NCBI GenBank assembly: GCA_003697125.1
Contig: RFGB01000021.1
Location: 1 to 53,228, forward strand
Direction: 5' to 3'
Length of the DNA stretch: 53,228 bases
Origin: Alphaproteobacteria bacterium
Lineage (GTDB): Bacteria; Pseudomonadota; Alphaproteobacteria; Rhodobacterales; Rhodobacteraceae
Shown here: positions 9,054 through 18,455 of the stretch, one piece after another
Position numbering within the stretch: position 1 is the stretch's first letter
Layout: each line of letters starts with the position of its first letter
Notes under the pieces: generated by a model
The model's database searches: none
Seen by the model: the letters and a program-made list of their open reading frames with translations, nothing else
Told to the model about the DNA's origin: nothing
Translations under genes and position numbers: made by a program

Positions 9054-12000
9054 AGATCGAGCACGATCTCGCCGCCCGGCTCCGCCGCGCGCGATCGGCA
9101 CAGGATCATCTCGGTTTCCCGCTGGCGCCGCGACAGCACATGGTCGCGGTGGTCGACCGCGCCCTCCAGCACATGCGCCCGGCACACGCCGCACAGCCCG
9201 TCGGCGCATTTCAGATCGACATGCACCCCCGCGGCGATCAGCGCATCGGCGGCGCTGAGCTCGGGCGGAACCTCCACGCTGCGCCCCGAGCGCGCGAGGC
9301 GGATCACGAAGGGGCGATTCTCGCGCTCCGGCTCCTCGGGGACCGAGAAATACTCCACATGGCGCGCCTCGTCGGGGAAGCCCGCCGCCTCGGCCGCCTC
9401 CATCACCGCGCGGATGTAGCGATCGGGCCCGCAGGCATAGACATGCCAGCCGGGCTGCCAGCCGGCGAGGATCGCGGACAGATCGGCGCGGCTGCCTTCA
9501 TCGGAGAAGTGGTAATGGACCCGGCTCGCCCAGGGCATGGCGGCGAGATCGGCGAGGAAGCCCGCCTGCGCCCGCGACCGGCAGGAGTAGTGAAGCGCGA
9601 AGTCGCGGCCCAGCGCATGCAGCCGGTGGGCCATCGCGATCATCGGCGTGACCCCGATCCCCCCCGCCATCAGGAAGCTCCGCGCCGCGTCCTCGACCAG
9701 CGGGAAATGGTTGATCGGCTTCGAGATGAAGACGCGCCGGCCCTCGGTGAATATGCGATGCATCAGCCTGGAGCCGCCGCGCCCCGAATCCTCGCGCAGG
9801 ACCGCGATCTGGTAGACCGACCGGTCGGCGGGATCGCCCGAAAGCGAATACTGGCGCAGGAATTCCGGCGCGATCACCACATCGACATGCGCCCCCGCGG
9901 TCCATTCCGGCAGCGGCCCGCCATCCCAGGCGCGGAACTCGTATTTCACGATGTCCGGGGTCATCCGTTCGACCTTGGTGACCCGGGTCTTCAGCACCGG
10001 CGAATCGCCCGGGATCCGGTATTCGTGGGCCAGGCCCTCGGTGTCGCCCCGCGCCAGGCGCGCACGGTATTCCGCCGCCCCGATCAGCGCGCGATAGGCA
10101 TTGATCCCCGCCTCGCGGTCCATCGGGAAGGGATAGGGCCAGGGATGGGGCGCGAGATTGGCCGGATAGACGGCGAGGGTCTGGTCTTCGTAGCGCACCT
10201 CCAGGTCGGGCTGCAGGTCGCGGGCATTGACCGGATGGCGCGCCGGCCCGTAGCCGCCCGCCTCGTCGATCTCGATGTCCCACCACCATTTCTTGACCGG
10301 GTTGAGCCCGCCCCGCCCCAGCCGGTCGTCCAGCCGCGCCAGCCAGGGCGCGGCGCCGGGCAGGTGCATCGCCGCCCAGCGGAAGGGCCGTTCGGCGAAC
10401 AGCCCCTCGAGATTCCACGGGCAGGTCTTCATGCAGCGCCCGCACATCGCCCCGCCTTGGGTGGTGATGCGGTAGGTGGCGCATTTCTGGCTGTCGGACT
10501 TCCAGATCTCGTAGCCGTTGAACATCAGCTTCGGGCCCGCGGTGATCGCGCCCGAGGGGCATTCGCGCGCGCATTTGTTGCACGATTCGCAAAACCGCTG
10601 CAGGCCGAAGTCGATGGGCCGGTCATGGGCCATGGGCAGGTCGGTGGTGACGACGCCCGACTTGAGCCGCGGCCCCAGGAAGGGGTTCAGGATCACCTCG
10701 CCGATGCGACTGACCTCGCCCAGCCCCGACAGCAGCAGGAGCGGGGGCTGCAGCACGTCGCCATCCATCACCGTATGCGCCTTGGCGCTGTAGCCCAGAT
10801 TGCGGATCTGCCGGGCGATCACCCCGCCCAGCAGGGAAAACCGCAGATAGGCGCGCATCGACTGGGCCACCGATATCCAGTCGTCGCCGCTGGCGCCGGC
10901 CATCGTCTCGTAGCCCTGATCGACGATCATGCTGATCGCATGGTCGTGGGGCGGGTCGATCGGATCGCCGGCCGCGTCATGGGAATACCATGCCCAGGGC
11001 GGGCAGCGGCTGATCCCCACGGCGTCGATGCCAAGGAAGTAGCTGGCCGCCTTGACCAGCGCCGCGGCCTCGGCCGGGTCGATGCGCCGGCGCCGGGGCG
11101 CGGGCTCGCCATCCTGCAGCAGGACCAGCGCCCCCAGCGCCCGCCGCTGGGCCATCGACGGCGCCGCCTTGCGCACATAGTGGCCGCCCTTCGCCCCCTC
11201 CTGCACCGCGCGCCCCATGTCCCCGAACTGGGCGCGGGCGAACATGTCGGTGCGCTTGGGCACACGGGGGATGCGCGCCTCGTCGAGGAAGGTGGTCGGC
11301 TGATCGACGCGCTTCAGCGTCTCGAAGGGATGGGGGCCGTCGACATAGCGGCGGTTGCGGAAGGCCTCGGCATTGAAGGCATTGCGCGCATGGCCGATGC
11401 CCAGCCACCAGGCCGGGCCGTTGATCCGCCAGCGCGGCTGCTGCCCGAGCGGGGCGAGCGGCGCATCCGGGGCCAGGGCGAATGAGGTGGTCACCGCTGC
11501 GAGGCCGAAGCGGTCGCCGAGCCAGGGATTCCACAGCCGCCCCTCCTCGACCGTGGCGAGGCCCGCGGCGACCGCCAGGCGGTTGAGATCGACATCGGAG
11601 GATGTCGCGGTGTGCGCCCGCGCGCGATACCCCAGAAGCCGCAGGTAGTTGGCGATGACCACGGCCGTCTCGGCCCCGCGCAGCGCGGCGCGGTGGGCCT
11701 GGGCGTCGAGGATCCAGGCGGCGCCCGGCTCCTCGGGCCGCGGATCGCGCGGATAGTCGTAGAGGAAGACGATCGCGTGGTCCTGCCCGTCGATGGTGCT
11801 GGGCGGGGCCTCCATGCTTTCCTTGAGATCGGCCATGATCAGGTCGATCCCCGAGGCCAGCGTCTTGGTCTGGCGGGTGCGCAGCGCCTCGGCCAGACGG
11901 TCGATGCCCGGATTGCGGAAGGGCTGCGCGAGCAGCAGCGGCGGTCCCACCCGGCAGATCCCGACCATCGCCGCGTCGCAGAAATAGCCGAACGCCTTCA

Positions 12001-12262
12001 GATGGCGCGACCGCTCGGCCGGATCCTCGGGCACGCGGGCGCGCACCGGGTTCACCAGCCCGTCGCGGATGGCGTCCAGCATCGCCTGGTATTCGTCCAT
12101 CGCGTTCACGATGCTCTCGGGCATCTCGGGCCGGCGGAAGGACAGGGGCTGCATCGGCGGCACCGCCGCCAGATCGACCCGCTCGGCCCTCGCGAGGCGT
12201 TCGAGCGGAAACGGTCCCATGTGAACCGGCCGGTCGGCATCCGAGAAGAATCGGATCGTCAT
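9050..12262 (-). CDS. Reductive dehalogenase fused to FNR-like ferredoxin reductase and [2Fe-2S] ferredoxin domains (BhbA/NpRdhA-like catabolic type)
   Basis: CESCNKCARECP and CATYRITTQGGAMCGRCMKTCP 4Fe-4S motifs after a nitroreductase-like B12-binding region; C-term QYSLSGDP, GGIGVTPMIAMA and CADGLCGVC plant-type 2Fe-2S; AAGGAG upstream of ATG at 12262; no Tat signal. Confidence 0.85.
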   Translation of the reverse strand: MTIRFFSDADRPVHMGPFPLERLARAERVDLAAVPPMQPLSFRRPEMPESIVNAMDEYQAMLDAIRDGLVNPVRARVPEDPAERSRHLKAFGYFCDAAMVGICRVGPPLLLAQPFRNPGIDRLAEALRTRQTKTLASGIDLIMADLKESMEAPPSTIDGQDHAIVFLYDYPRDPRPEEPGAAWILDAQAHRAALRGAETAVVIANYLRLLGYRARAHTATSSDVDLNRLAVAAGLATVEEGRLWNPWLGDRFGLAAVTTSFALAPDAPLAPLGQQPRWRINGPAWWLGIGHARNAFNAEAFRNRRYVDGPHPFETLKRVDQPTTFLDEARIPRVPKRTDMFARAQFGDMGRAVQEGAKGGHYVRKAAPSMAQRRALGALVLLQDGEPAPRRRRIDPAEAAALVKAASYFLGIDAVGISRCPPWAWYSHDAAGDPIDPPHDHAISMIVDQGYETMAGASGDDWISVAQSMRAYLRFSLLGGVIARQIRNLGYSAKAHTVMDGDVLQPPLLLLSGLGEVSRIGEVILNPFLGPRLKSGVVTTDLPMAHDRPIDFGLQRFCESCNKCARECPSGAITAGPKLMFNGYEIWKSDSQKCATYRITTQGGAMCGRCMKTCPWNLEGLFAERPFRWAAMHLPGAAPWLARLDDRLGRGGLNPVKKWWWDIEIDEAGGYGPARHPVNARDLQPDLEVRYEDQTLAVYPANLAPHPWPYPFPMDREAGINAYRALIGAAEYRARLARGDTEGLAHEYRIPGDSPVLKTRVTKVERMTPDIVKYEFRAWDGGPLPEWTAGAHVDVVIAPEFLRQYSLSGDPADRSVYQIAVLREDSGRGGSRLMHRIFTEGRRVFISKPINHFPLVEDAARSFLMAGGIGVTPMIAMAHRLHALGRDFALHYSCRSRAQAGFLADLAAMPWASRVHYHFSDEGSRADLSAILAGWQPGWHVYACGPDRYIRAVMEAAEAAGFPDEARHVEYFSVPEEPERENRPFVIRLARSGRSVEVPPELSAADALIAAGVHVDLKCADGLCGVCRAHVLEGAVDHRDHVLSRRQRETEMILCRSRAAEPGGEIVLDL

Positions 12263-12334
12263 CGCCACACTCCTTAACGCGCGAAATACTCGCCCGGGTC
12301 GGGCGGCTGCGCAAGGGCCCGGCGCGCGGTGTGA

Positions 12335-13816
12335 TCAGTCGCGATAGCCGCGGAATCCCGCGACGCGCCAGATGCCGTAGTCGAAGGCGAAATCGGCATG
12401 GGTGGCCAGCGTGCCGGTGTCGATCGCCTCGGCCTCGGCAAAGCGCCCGGCCGCCGCATCCGCCCGCCCCCGCAGCATGAACAGGATCATCGGTTGCGTC
12501 TCGCCCGGCGCGAGGCTTGCCGTCATCGCATAGTGGTTGTCGATCCGCCCGTCGGGGTTCCACAGCCGGATCCGGTCCGGCCCGAGGCCGGCGAACCAGG
12601 CGCATTCGGCCAGCCGGCGGCGGTCGTCGGACAGGATGATGTCGATGCCGGTTTCCTCCATGGCCATTGCCACCCGCTCGCACAGCGCCGGACCGATGCG
12701 CATCTTCTTGAACGGATCGGCGACGCGCGGCAGCCCGCGCCCCCATCCGTCATAGACGAAGGCAAGCCCCCAGACGAGGAAGATCGCGGCAAGGCCGGTG
12801 GCAAGCTGCAGCCGCAGCGCCCGCCCCCAGCCCCGCGTGACCAGCCAGCGCGCGGCGAGGATCGATCCCGCGATGTAGCTGGGCGCGGCCCAGTTGGCGT
12901 TCGCGCCCCCGGCCAGGGCCTGGACCGCCATCGCGCCCAGCAGCGGCCAGCTGAGCCACATCAGGATGCGCCAGCGCCAGTCGCCGCGCCGCAGCGCCGC
13001 GCCGGCCATGGCGAACAGGAATACCGGGCCGATCACGCCGGCCTGGCTGAGCAGGAATTCCGCCCCGCCGGCAGGGGTGAAGCCCGCGCGCCCCTGATCG
13101 GCGTTCTCGGCCAGATGCGCGACGGAGACGAAGCCGTGGGTCGCCAGCCAGACCAGGTGCGGCGCGGTGAGCGACAGCCAGCCCGCCACGGCGACAAGCG
13201 CCCCCTTCGGGCGCAAGGGCGATTCGCGCGACAGCGCCGCATAGCCCAGCGCACCGGCGACGAAGACCAACGCGGTATACTTGGCCAGCGTGCCCAGCCC
13301 CAGAGCCAGCCCCAGCCCCAGCCACCAGCCCCAGGGCTCGGCCGCCGCCCGTCCGCGGCGCGCGGTGAGGATCCGCGTCAGGGCATAGAGCGCCAGCGCC
13401 CAGCCCAGCATCATCGGCGGGTCGGTGGTCATCAGCGCCGAGGAAACCGTCACCCCCGGCGCCAGGGCATAGCCGGCCGCGGCCCAGAACCCCGTCCGCC
13501 CGTCATGGAGCCGGCGCGCCGATGCGAAGATCAGCCAGGCGATCCACATGTGGATCAGCGGCGCAGAGACTCGCAGCGCGAAGGCGTTGTCGCCCAGCAG
13601 CGCCGTCTGGGCCGCGATCATCCAGGCGACCAGGGGCGGTTTCGAGTAGTAGCCGAGATCCGGCCGCGCGGCATAGGTCCAGTACTGGGCCTCGTCGAAA
13701 TGCACCGGGACGAGGCCGGTGGCATCGAGCGCGAGGCGCAGCGCCGTCAGCGCCGCGAGCAGCGCGACGCAGCCGGCCGCCCAGCCCCGTTCCGATGTCT
13801 TCGCCCGCCGTGCCAT
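12335..13816 (-). CDS. GT39/ArnT-like glycosyltransferase, multi-pass membrane protein
   Basis: VPVHFDEAQYWTYAARPDLGYYSKPPLVAWMIAAQTALLGDNAFALR: PMT/ArnT-type DE...Y and KPP motifs plus many hydrophobic segments; start could be 13915. Confidence 0.82.
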   Translation of the reverse strand: MARRAKTSERGWAAGCVALLAALTALRLALDATGLVPVHFDEAQYWTYAARPDLGYYSKPPLVAWMIAAQTALLGDNAFALRVSAPLIHMWIAWLIFASARRLHDGRTGFWAAAGYALAPGVTVSSALMTTDPPMMLGWALALYALTRILTARRGRAAAEPWGWWLGLGLALGLGTLAKYTALVFVAGALGYAALSRESPLRPKGALVAVAGWLSLTAPHLVWLATHGFVSVAHLAENADQGRAGFTPAGGAEFLLSQAGVIGPVFLFAMAGAALRRGDWRWRILMWLSWPLLGAMAVQALAGGANANWAAPSYIAGSILAARWLVTRGWGRALRLQLATGLAAIFLVWGLAFVYDGWGRGLPRVADPFKKMRIGPALCERVAMAMEETGIDIILSDDRRRLAECAWFAGLGPDRIRLWNPDGRIDNHYAMTASLAPGETQPMILFMLRGRADAAAGRFAEAEAIDTGTLATHADFAFDYGIWRVAGFRGYRD

Positions 13817-13974
13817 GGCGCGGTGATCGCCGATCGGGTCGGGGCTGGCAAGGGGGCTGGCGACGGGCGGGCCCGCGCGCGCCCCGCGGCGATGCGCCAT
13901 CACATTCGCATCCATGCATTGATCCGCCGCCCTGCCCGGCTATCATGGCGCAAGGCAAGCCGGAGGATCCGCCC

Positions 13975-14946
13975 ATGACCCACCACCCTTCGCGCCGCGA
14001 GCTTCTGCGGCTCGCCGCGCTGGCTTCCGCCTTCGCCCTGCCCGCCATGCCGCTCGGCGCCGCCATCGGCGGCCCGCGGGGCACGCAGGCGCCGGGGTTC
14101 TTCCGCTTCTCGGTCGGGGACTTCGCCGTCACCGTCCTGTCGGACGGGCATCTGGAAACCCCCGCGGCGCTGCTGGGCGCGAATGCCCATCCCGCCGAGG
14201 TGGCGCGGTTCCTGGAGGCACATCACCTGTCGTCGGAAATCAACCTGGCCCATACCAATCACGCGCTGATCGACACCGGCGAGGCCAGGGTCCTGGTCGA
14301 TGTGGGCTCGGGCAACCGATTCCAGCCGACCGCGGGCCGGCTGATGGCCAACATGGCCGCGGCCGGGATCGACCCGGCCAGCATCACCCATGTGGTTCTG
14401 ACCCACGCCCACCCCGATCATGTCTGGGGGATGCTGGATGACTTCGACGATCCGGTCCTGCCCGATGCCCGCCTGCTGATCGGCGCCGCAGAGGCGGCCT
14501 TCTGGCTGGCGCCCGGACGGGTGGACCAGGTGCCCGAGGCGATGAAGCCGTTCGTGGTGGGGGCGGTCCGCTCGCTGGAGCCGGTCCGCGACCGGCTGGA
14601 GCTGGTGGAAGACGGTCACGAGGTGGTGCCGGGCCTGCGGATGATCGCGACGCCCGGCCACACGCCCGGGCACATGTCCCTGCTGGCCGAGAGCGGCGGG
14701 CAGGCGCTTCTGGTCACCGGGGATGCGGCCAATCACGCGCTGATCAGCTTTCAGCGCCCAGACTGGGTGTTCGGATTCGACGCCGACGGCGCCCGGGCGG
14801 TTCTGACCCGCCGGCGGCTGGCTGCCATGGCCGCCGAGCGTGGCATGGCGGTGCTGGGCTATCACTTCCCCTTCCCGGGGGTGGGGCATGTCCTGGCCGA
14901 GGGGCCGGCCTTCCGCTTCCTGCCCGCATTGTGGCGCTGGCAGTAG
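13975..14946 (+). CDS. MBL-fold metallo-hydrolase with Tat-like signal peptide
   Basis: SRRELLRLAALASAFALPA twin-arginine leader; THAHPDHVWGMLDDF, TPGHTPGHMSLL, VTGDAANH. Confidence 0.9.
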   Translation: MTHHPSRRELLRLAALASAFALPAMPLGAAIGGPRGTQAPGFFRFSVGDFAVTVLSDGHLETPAALLGANAHPAEVARFLEAHHLSSEINLAHTNHALIDTGEARVLVDVGSGNRFQPTAGRLMANMAAAGIDPASITHVVLTHAHPDHVWGMLDDFDDPVLPDARLLIGAAEAAFWLAPGRVDQVPEAMKPFVVGAVRSLEPVRDRLELVEDGHEVVPGLRMIATPGHTPGHMSLLAESGGQALLVTGDAANHALISFQRPDWVFGFDADGARAVLTRRRLAAMAAERGMAVLGYHFPFPGVGHVLAEGPAFRFLPALWRWQ

Positions 14947-14961
14947 CCGCCTGTTCCCCGT

Positions 14962-15714
14962 TCAGGCGGCGCGGGCGAGTTCGCGCATCGCGGCGCCGAA
15001 GGCCTCGAACAGGCGGCGGCTGACCGGATCCTCGTCGGCGCGCCATTCGGCATGCCACTGCACCGCCATGGCGAAGGCGGGGGCGCCGGCGACATGAAGC
15101 GCCTCGGGGGTGCCGTCGGGGGCGTGCCCCTCGATCACGATGCGGCTGCCCGGTTCGACGATTCCCTGCCCGTGCAGCGAATTGACCATCACCTCCTCGC
15201 AGCCCCACAGCGTGGCGAAGCGCCCGCCGGGAACCAGCCTGACGGGATGGCGCAGGGCGAACTTCTCCTCCAGCGTCCCGTCGGGCGGCATGCGGTGATT
15301 CATGCGGCCGGGAAGCTCGCGGATCTCGGGGTGCAGCGTGCCGCCGAAGGCAACGTTGAATTCCTGAAAGCCGCGACAGATGCCGAGGATCGGCACCCCG
15401 CGTTCGACGCAGGCGCGGATCAGGGGCAGTGTCACCGCGTCGCGATTGCGGTCGAAGGGACCATGGGCGGGGGTCTCCTCCTGCCCGTAATGGGAGGGAT
15501 GCACGTTCGGCCGCCCCCCGGTGAAGACGAAGCCGTGGCAGGTTTCCAGCAGGTCGTGCAGATGCACCGCATCGGGCAGCGCCGGCACGATCAGCGGCAG
15601 CGCGTCGCAGACCCGGGCCACCGCGCGGATGTTCATCTCGCCGCAGGCCTGGGCGGGATACTGGTCGTTCACCATGTGGTGATTTCCGATGATGCCCACG
15701 ACCGGCCGCGCCAT
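14962..15714 (-). CDS. Gamma-glutamyl-gamma-aminobutyrate hydrolase family protein (class I glutamine amidotransferase-like, PuuD family)
   Basis: GIIGNHHMVND, GFVFTGGRPNVHPSHYG, ILGICRGFQEFNVAFGGTLH, AVQWHAEW. Confidence 0.88.
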   Translation of the reverse strand: MARPVVGIIGNHHMVNDQYPAQACGEMNIRAVARVCDALPLIVPALPDAVHLHDLLETCHGFVFTGGRPNVHPSHYGQEETPAHGPFDRNRDAVTLPLIRACVERGVPILGICRGFQEFNVAFGGTLHPEIRELPGRMNHRMPPDGTLEEKFALRHPVRLVPGGRFATLWGCEEVMVNSLHGQGIVEPGSRIVIEGHAPDGTPEALHVAGAPAFAMAVQWHAEWRADEDPVSRRLFEAFGAAMRELARAA

Positions 15715-15863
15715 GATGCCCTTCCTCTTGCTGCCGCCCCAAGGATGGCCGGACCCTAGCGCGGCGGCCCGCGATCGTCGAGCCGCATTGATCCAGCGCA
15801 ATGTGCCGGGGGCGGGCCGGATGCAGCCTGACGCGATCCGAGAGCGGTGAGCCGGGAGATCCG

Positions 15864-16127
15864 ATGCCGGAGGTGCTGTCGTCGCTGGCCGAATGCCTGG
15901 GCGTGGAGAGGGATCAGCTGCAGCGCCTGCGGGCGGAGGATGCCGAGCTGGGGCGGCTCATGGAGGAATACGCGGCGCTGGACCGAAGAATCGTGCGCTG
16001 CGAGGCCGGGATCGAGGCGGAGAGCGAGCTGCGCCTCGAGGCGATGCGGCGGGCGCGGCTGACGCTGCTGGACGCCATCGGCCTCGCCGCCGGCGGCAGG
16101 CTGCGCCGCCTGCCCGCCGGCGACTGA
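15864..16127 (+). CDS. Small coiled-coil hypothetical protein (87 aa; DUF465-like)
   Basis: MPEVLSSLAECLGVERDQLQRLRAEDAELGRLMEEYAALDRRI...; continuous ORF with good start context. Confidence 0.5.
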   Translation: MPEVLSSLAECLGVERDQLQRLRAEDAELGRLMEEYAALDRRIVRCEAGIEAESELRLEAMRRARLTLLDAIGLAAGGRLRRLPAGD

Positions 16128-16135
16128 GCGCCCCC

Positions 16136-18307
16136 TCAGCCCGCCCCCGCCTTGGCGCGCCGGCGCCATGCGTGGAGGATCGGCTCGGTATAGCCCGAGG
16201 GCTGTTCGCGCCCCTTCAGCACCAGCTCGCAGGCGGCGCGGAAGGCCGGCCCGTCATAGCCGGGCGCCATCGGCCGATAGGCGGGATCATGGGCGTTCTG
16301 CCGATCCACGACCTGGGCCATGCGGCGCATGGCGGCCATGAACCGTGCCTCGTCGATCACCCCGTGATGCAGCCAGTTGGCCAGCAGCTGGCTGGAGATG
16401 CGGCAGGTGGCGCGGTCCTCCATCAACCCGATATCATTGATGTCGGGCACCTTGGAACAGCCGATGCCCTGGTCGACCCAGCGCACGACATATCCCAGGA
16501 TGCCCTGGGCGCAGTTGTCCAGCTCGGCGTTCACCTCCGCCTCGGTCCAGTTGCGCCCCGGCGCGACCGGCACGGTCAGCAGGTCGTGCAGGCGATCGGG
16601 CCGGCGGGCCGCGGCGATCTCGCGCTGGCGGGCCATGACGTCGACAAGGTGATAATGGGTGGCGTGCAGCGTCGCGGCGGTGGGGCTAGGCACCCAGGCG
16701 CAGTTGGCCCCGGCCATCGGGTGGGCGATCTTCTCGCGCAGCATGTCCGCCATGCGGTCGGGCATCGCCCACATCCCCTTGCCGATCTGCGCGCGGCCCG
16801 GCAGACCGCAGGCCAGGCCGATGTCGACATTGCGGTCCTCATAGGCCGAAAGCCAGGGCTGCGCCTTCATCTCGGCCTTGGGCAGGGTCGGGCCGGCCTC
16901 CATGGCGGTGTGGATCTCGTCGCCGGTGCGGTCGAGGAATCCGGTATTGATGAAGCAGACCCGGCCCCGTGCGGCGCGGATGCATTCGCGAAGGTTGACG
17001 CTGGTGCGCCGCTCCTCGTCCATGATGCCCATCTTCACGGTGTTGCGGGCCAGTCTCAGCGCATCCTCGACCCGGGCGAAGACCGCGTCGGCGAAGGCGA
17101 CCTCGGCCGGCCCGTGCATCTTGGGCTTGACGACATAGATCGAGCCCGCGGGCGAATTCCGCCGCGGCCCGTTCAGGTCATGCAGCGCACACAGCACGGT
17201 GACCATGGCGTCGAGCAGGCCCTCGAACACCTCGTTGCCGTCGCGGTCGAGGATCGCCGGCGTGGTCATCAGATGGCCGACATTGCGCACCAGCATCAGC
17301 GCCCGTCCCCGCACGCGACGGCTGCCGCCATCGGGGGCGGTGATGTCGAAATCGGGGGCGAGGCGCCGCGTGAACCGGCGCCCGCCCTTCTCCACCTCGG
17401 CCGACAGCTCGCCCTTCATCAGGCCCAGCCAGTTGGCATAGACCTGCGCCTTGTCCTCGGCATCGACCGCGGCGACGCTGTCCTCGCAGTCCATGATCGT
17501 GGTCACCGCCGATTCCAGCAGCACATCGGCGACATGGGCGGGGTCGTCGCGGCCGACCGGATGGGCGGCGTCGATGACCAGCCGGATCAGCAGGCCGTGG
17601 TTCTGGAGGAAGATCGACTCGGGCGCATCGGCCGCGCCCAGATGGCCGGCCAGCTGGGCCGGATCGCGCAGGCCCGTCTCGCCCCAGGGACCGGCGACCA
17701 CGAGCCGTCCCTCGGCGATCCGGTAGCCGGTGGCCGCGGCATGGCTGGCCCCGTCGAGCGGCGCCGCGCGGTCGAGGAAATCCCGCGCCCAGGCGATCAC
17801 CCGCGCGCCGCGATCGCGGTCGTAGCCGCCGCCGGGCGGCAGGTCGCCCAGCGCATCGGTGCCGTAGAGCGCATCGTAGAGCGAGCCCCAGCGGGCATTG
17901 GCGGCGTTCAGCGCATAGCGCGCATTGCTGACCGGGACCACCAGCTGCGGCCCGGCGATCGCGGCGATCTCGGGATCGACATTGGCCGTCTCGACGGTGA
18001 AGTCGGGGCCCTCGGGCACGAGGTAGCCGATCTCGCGCAGGAAGGCTTCCTCGGCCGCGGGATCGGGATGCGGCCCGCCCAGCGCCCGGTAGCGCGCGTC
18101 GATCAGCGCCTGCAGCCGCGCGCGCTCGGCCAGAAGCTCGCGGTTGCGCGGCGCCATGTCATGGATCAGCGCCGAGAGGGCGCGCCAGAAGGCGTCCGGC
18201 TCGATCCCCGAACCGGGCAGCGCCTGATCCATCAGGAACCGGTGCAGCACCGGGGCCACCTTCAGGCCGTGGCAGTCGATCCGATCAAAGGTCCCAGGGT
18301 CGGTCAT
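16136..18307 (-). CDS. glcB: Malate synthase G
   Basis: [41 protein letters not shown]...[31 protein letters not shown]...; full-length GlcB. Confidence 0.95.
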   Translation of the reverse strand: MTDPGTFDRIDCHGLKVAPVLHRFLMDQALPGSGIEPDAFWRALSALIHDMAPRNRELLAERARLQALIDARYRALGGPHPDPAAEEAFLREIGYLVPEGPDFTVETANVDPEIAAIAGPQLVVPVSNARYALNAANARWGSLYDALYGTDALGDLPPGGGYDRDRGARVIAWARDFLDRAAPLDGASHAAATGYRIAEGRLVVAGPWGETGLRDPAQLAGHLGAADAPESIFLQNHGLLIRLVIDAAHPVGRDDPAHVADVLLESAVTTIMDCEDSVAAVDAEDKAQVYANWLGLMKGELSAEVEKGGRRFTRRLAPDFDITAPDGGSRRVRGRALMLVRNVGHLMTTPAILDRDGNEVFEGLLDAMVTVLCALHDLNGPRRNSPAGSIYVVKPKMHGPAEVAFADAVFARVEDALRLARNTVKMGIMDEERRTSVNLRECIRAARGRVCFINTGFLDRTGDEIHTAMEAGPTLPKAEMKAQPWLSAYEDRNVDIGLACGLPGRAQIGKGMWAMPDRMADMLREKIAHPMAGANCAWVPSPTAATLHATHYHLVDVMARQREIAAARRPDRLHDLLTVPVAPGRNWTEAEVNAELDNCAQGILGYVVRWVDQGIGCSKVPDINDIGLMEDRATCRISSQLLANWLHHGVIDEARFMAAMRRMAQVVDRQNAHDPAYRPMAPGYDGPAFRAACELVLKGREQPSGYTEPILHAWRRRAKAGAG

Positions 18308-18455
18308 CGCGTCCTCCGCAGGCTGTTGCGGACAGCGAATGAGACCTGCGCCCCGCCGCGGCAAGCCCCGGGCGCGGCGATTTCACCTGTCGGAAGGGCG
18401 GCGGGTCTTTGCTTCGCCGCGCGCGGCTCCTAACCTCGGCGACCGGAGGTTCCCG

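Noticed and set aside
8603-11485. 960-aa ORF on + strand opposite the reductive dehalogenase
   Set aside because: Shadow ORF typical of high-GC DNA; low-complexity R/G/H/P/D composition and no recognisable domain, while the - strand frame has clear conserved motifs.
12398-13978. 526-aa + strand ORF over the GT39 gene
   Set aside because: Shadow ORF with R/P/G-rich composition; - strand product has coherent TM segments and PMT/ArnT motifs.
15893-18433. 846-aa + strand ORF over glcB
   Set aside because: Antisense shadow of malate synthase G.
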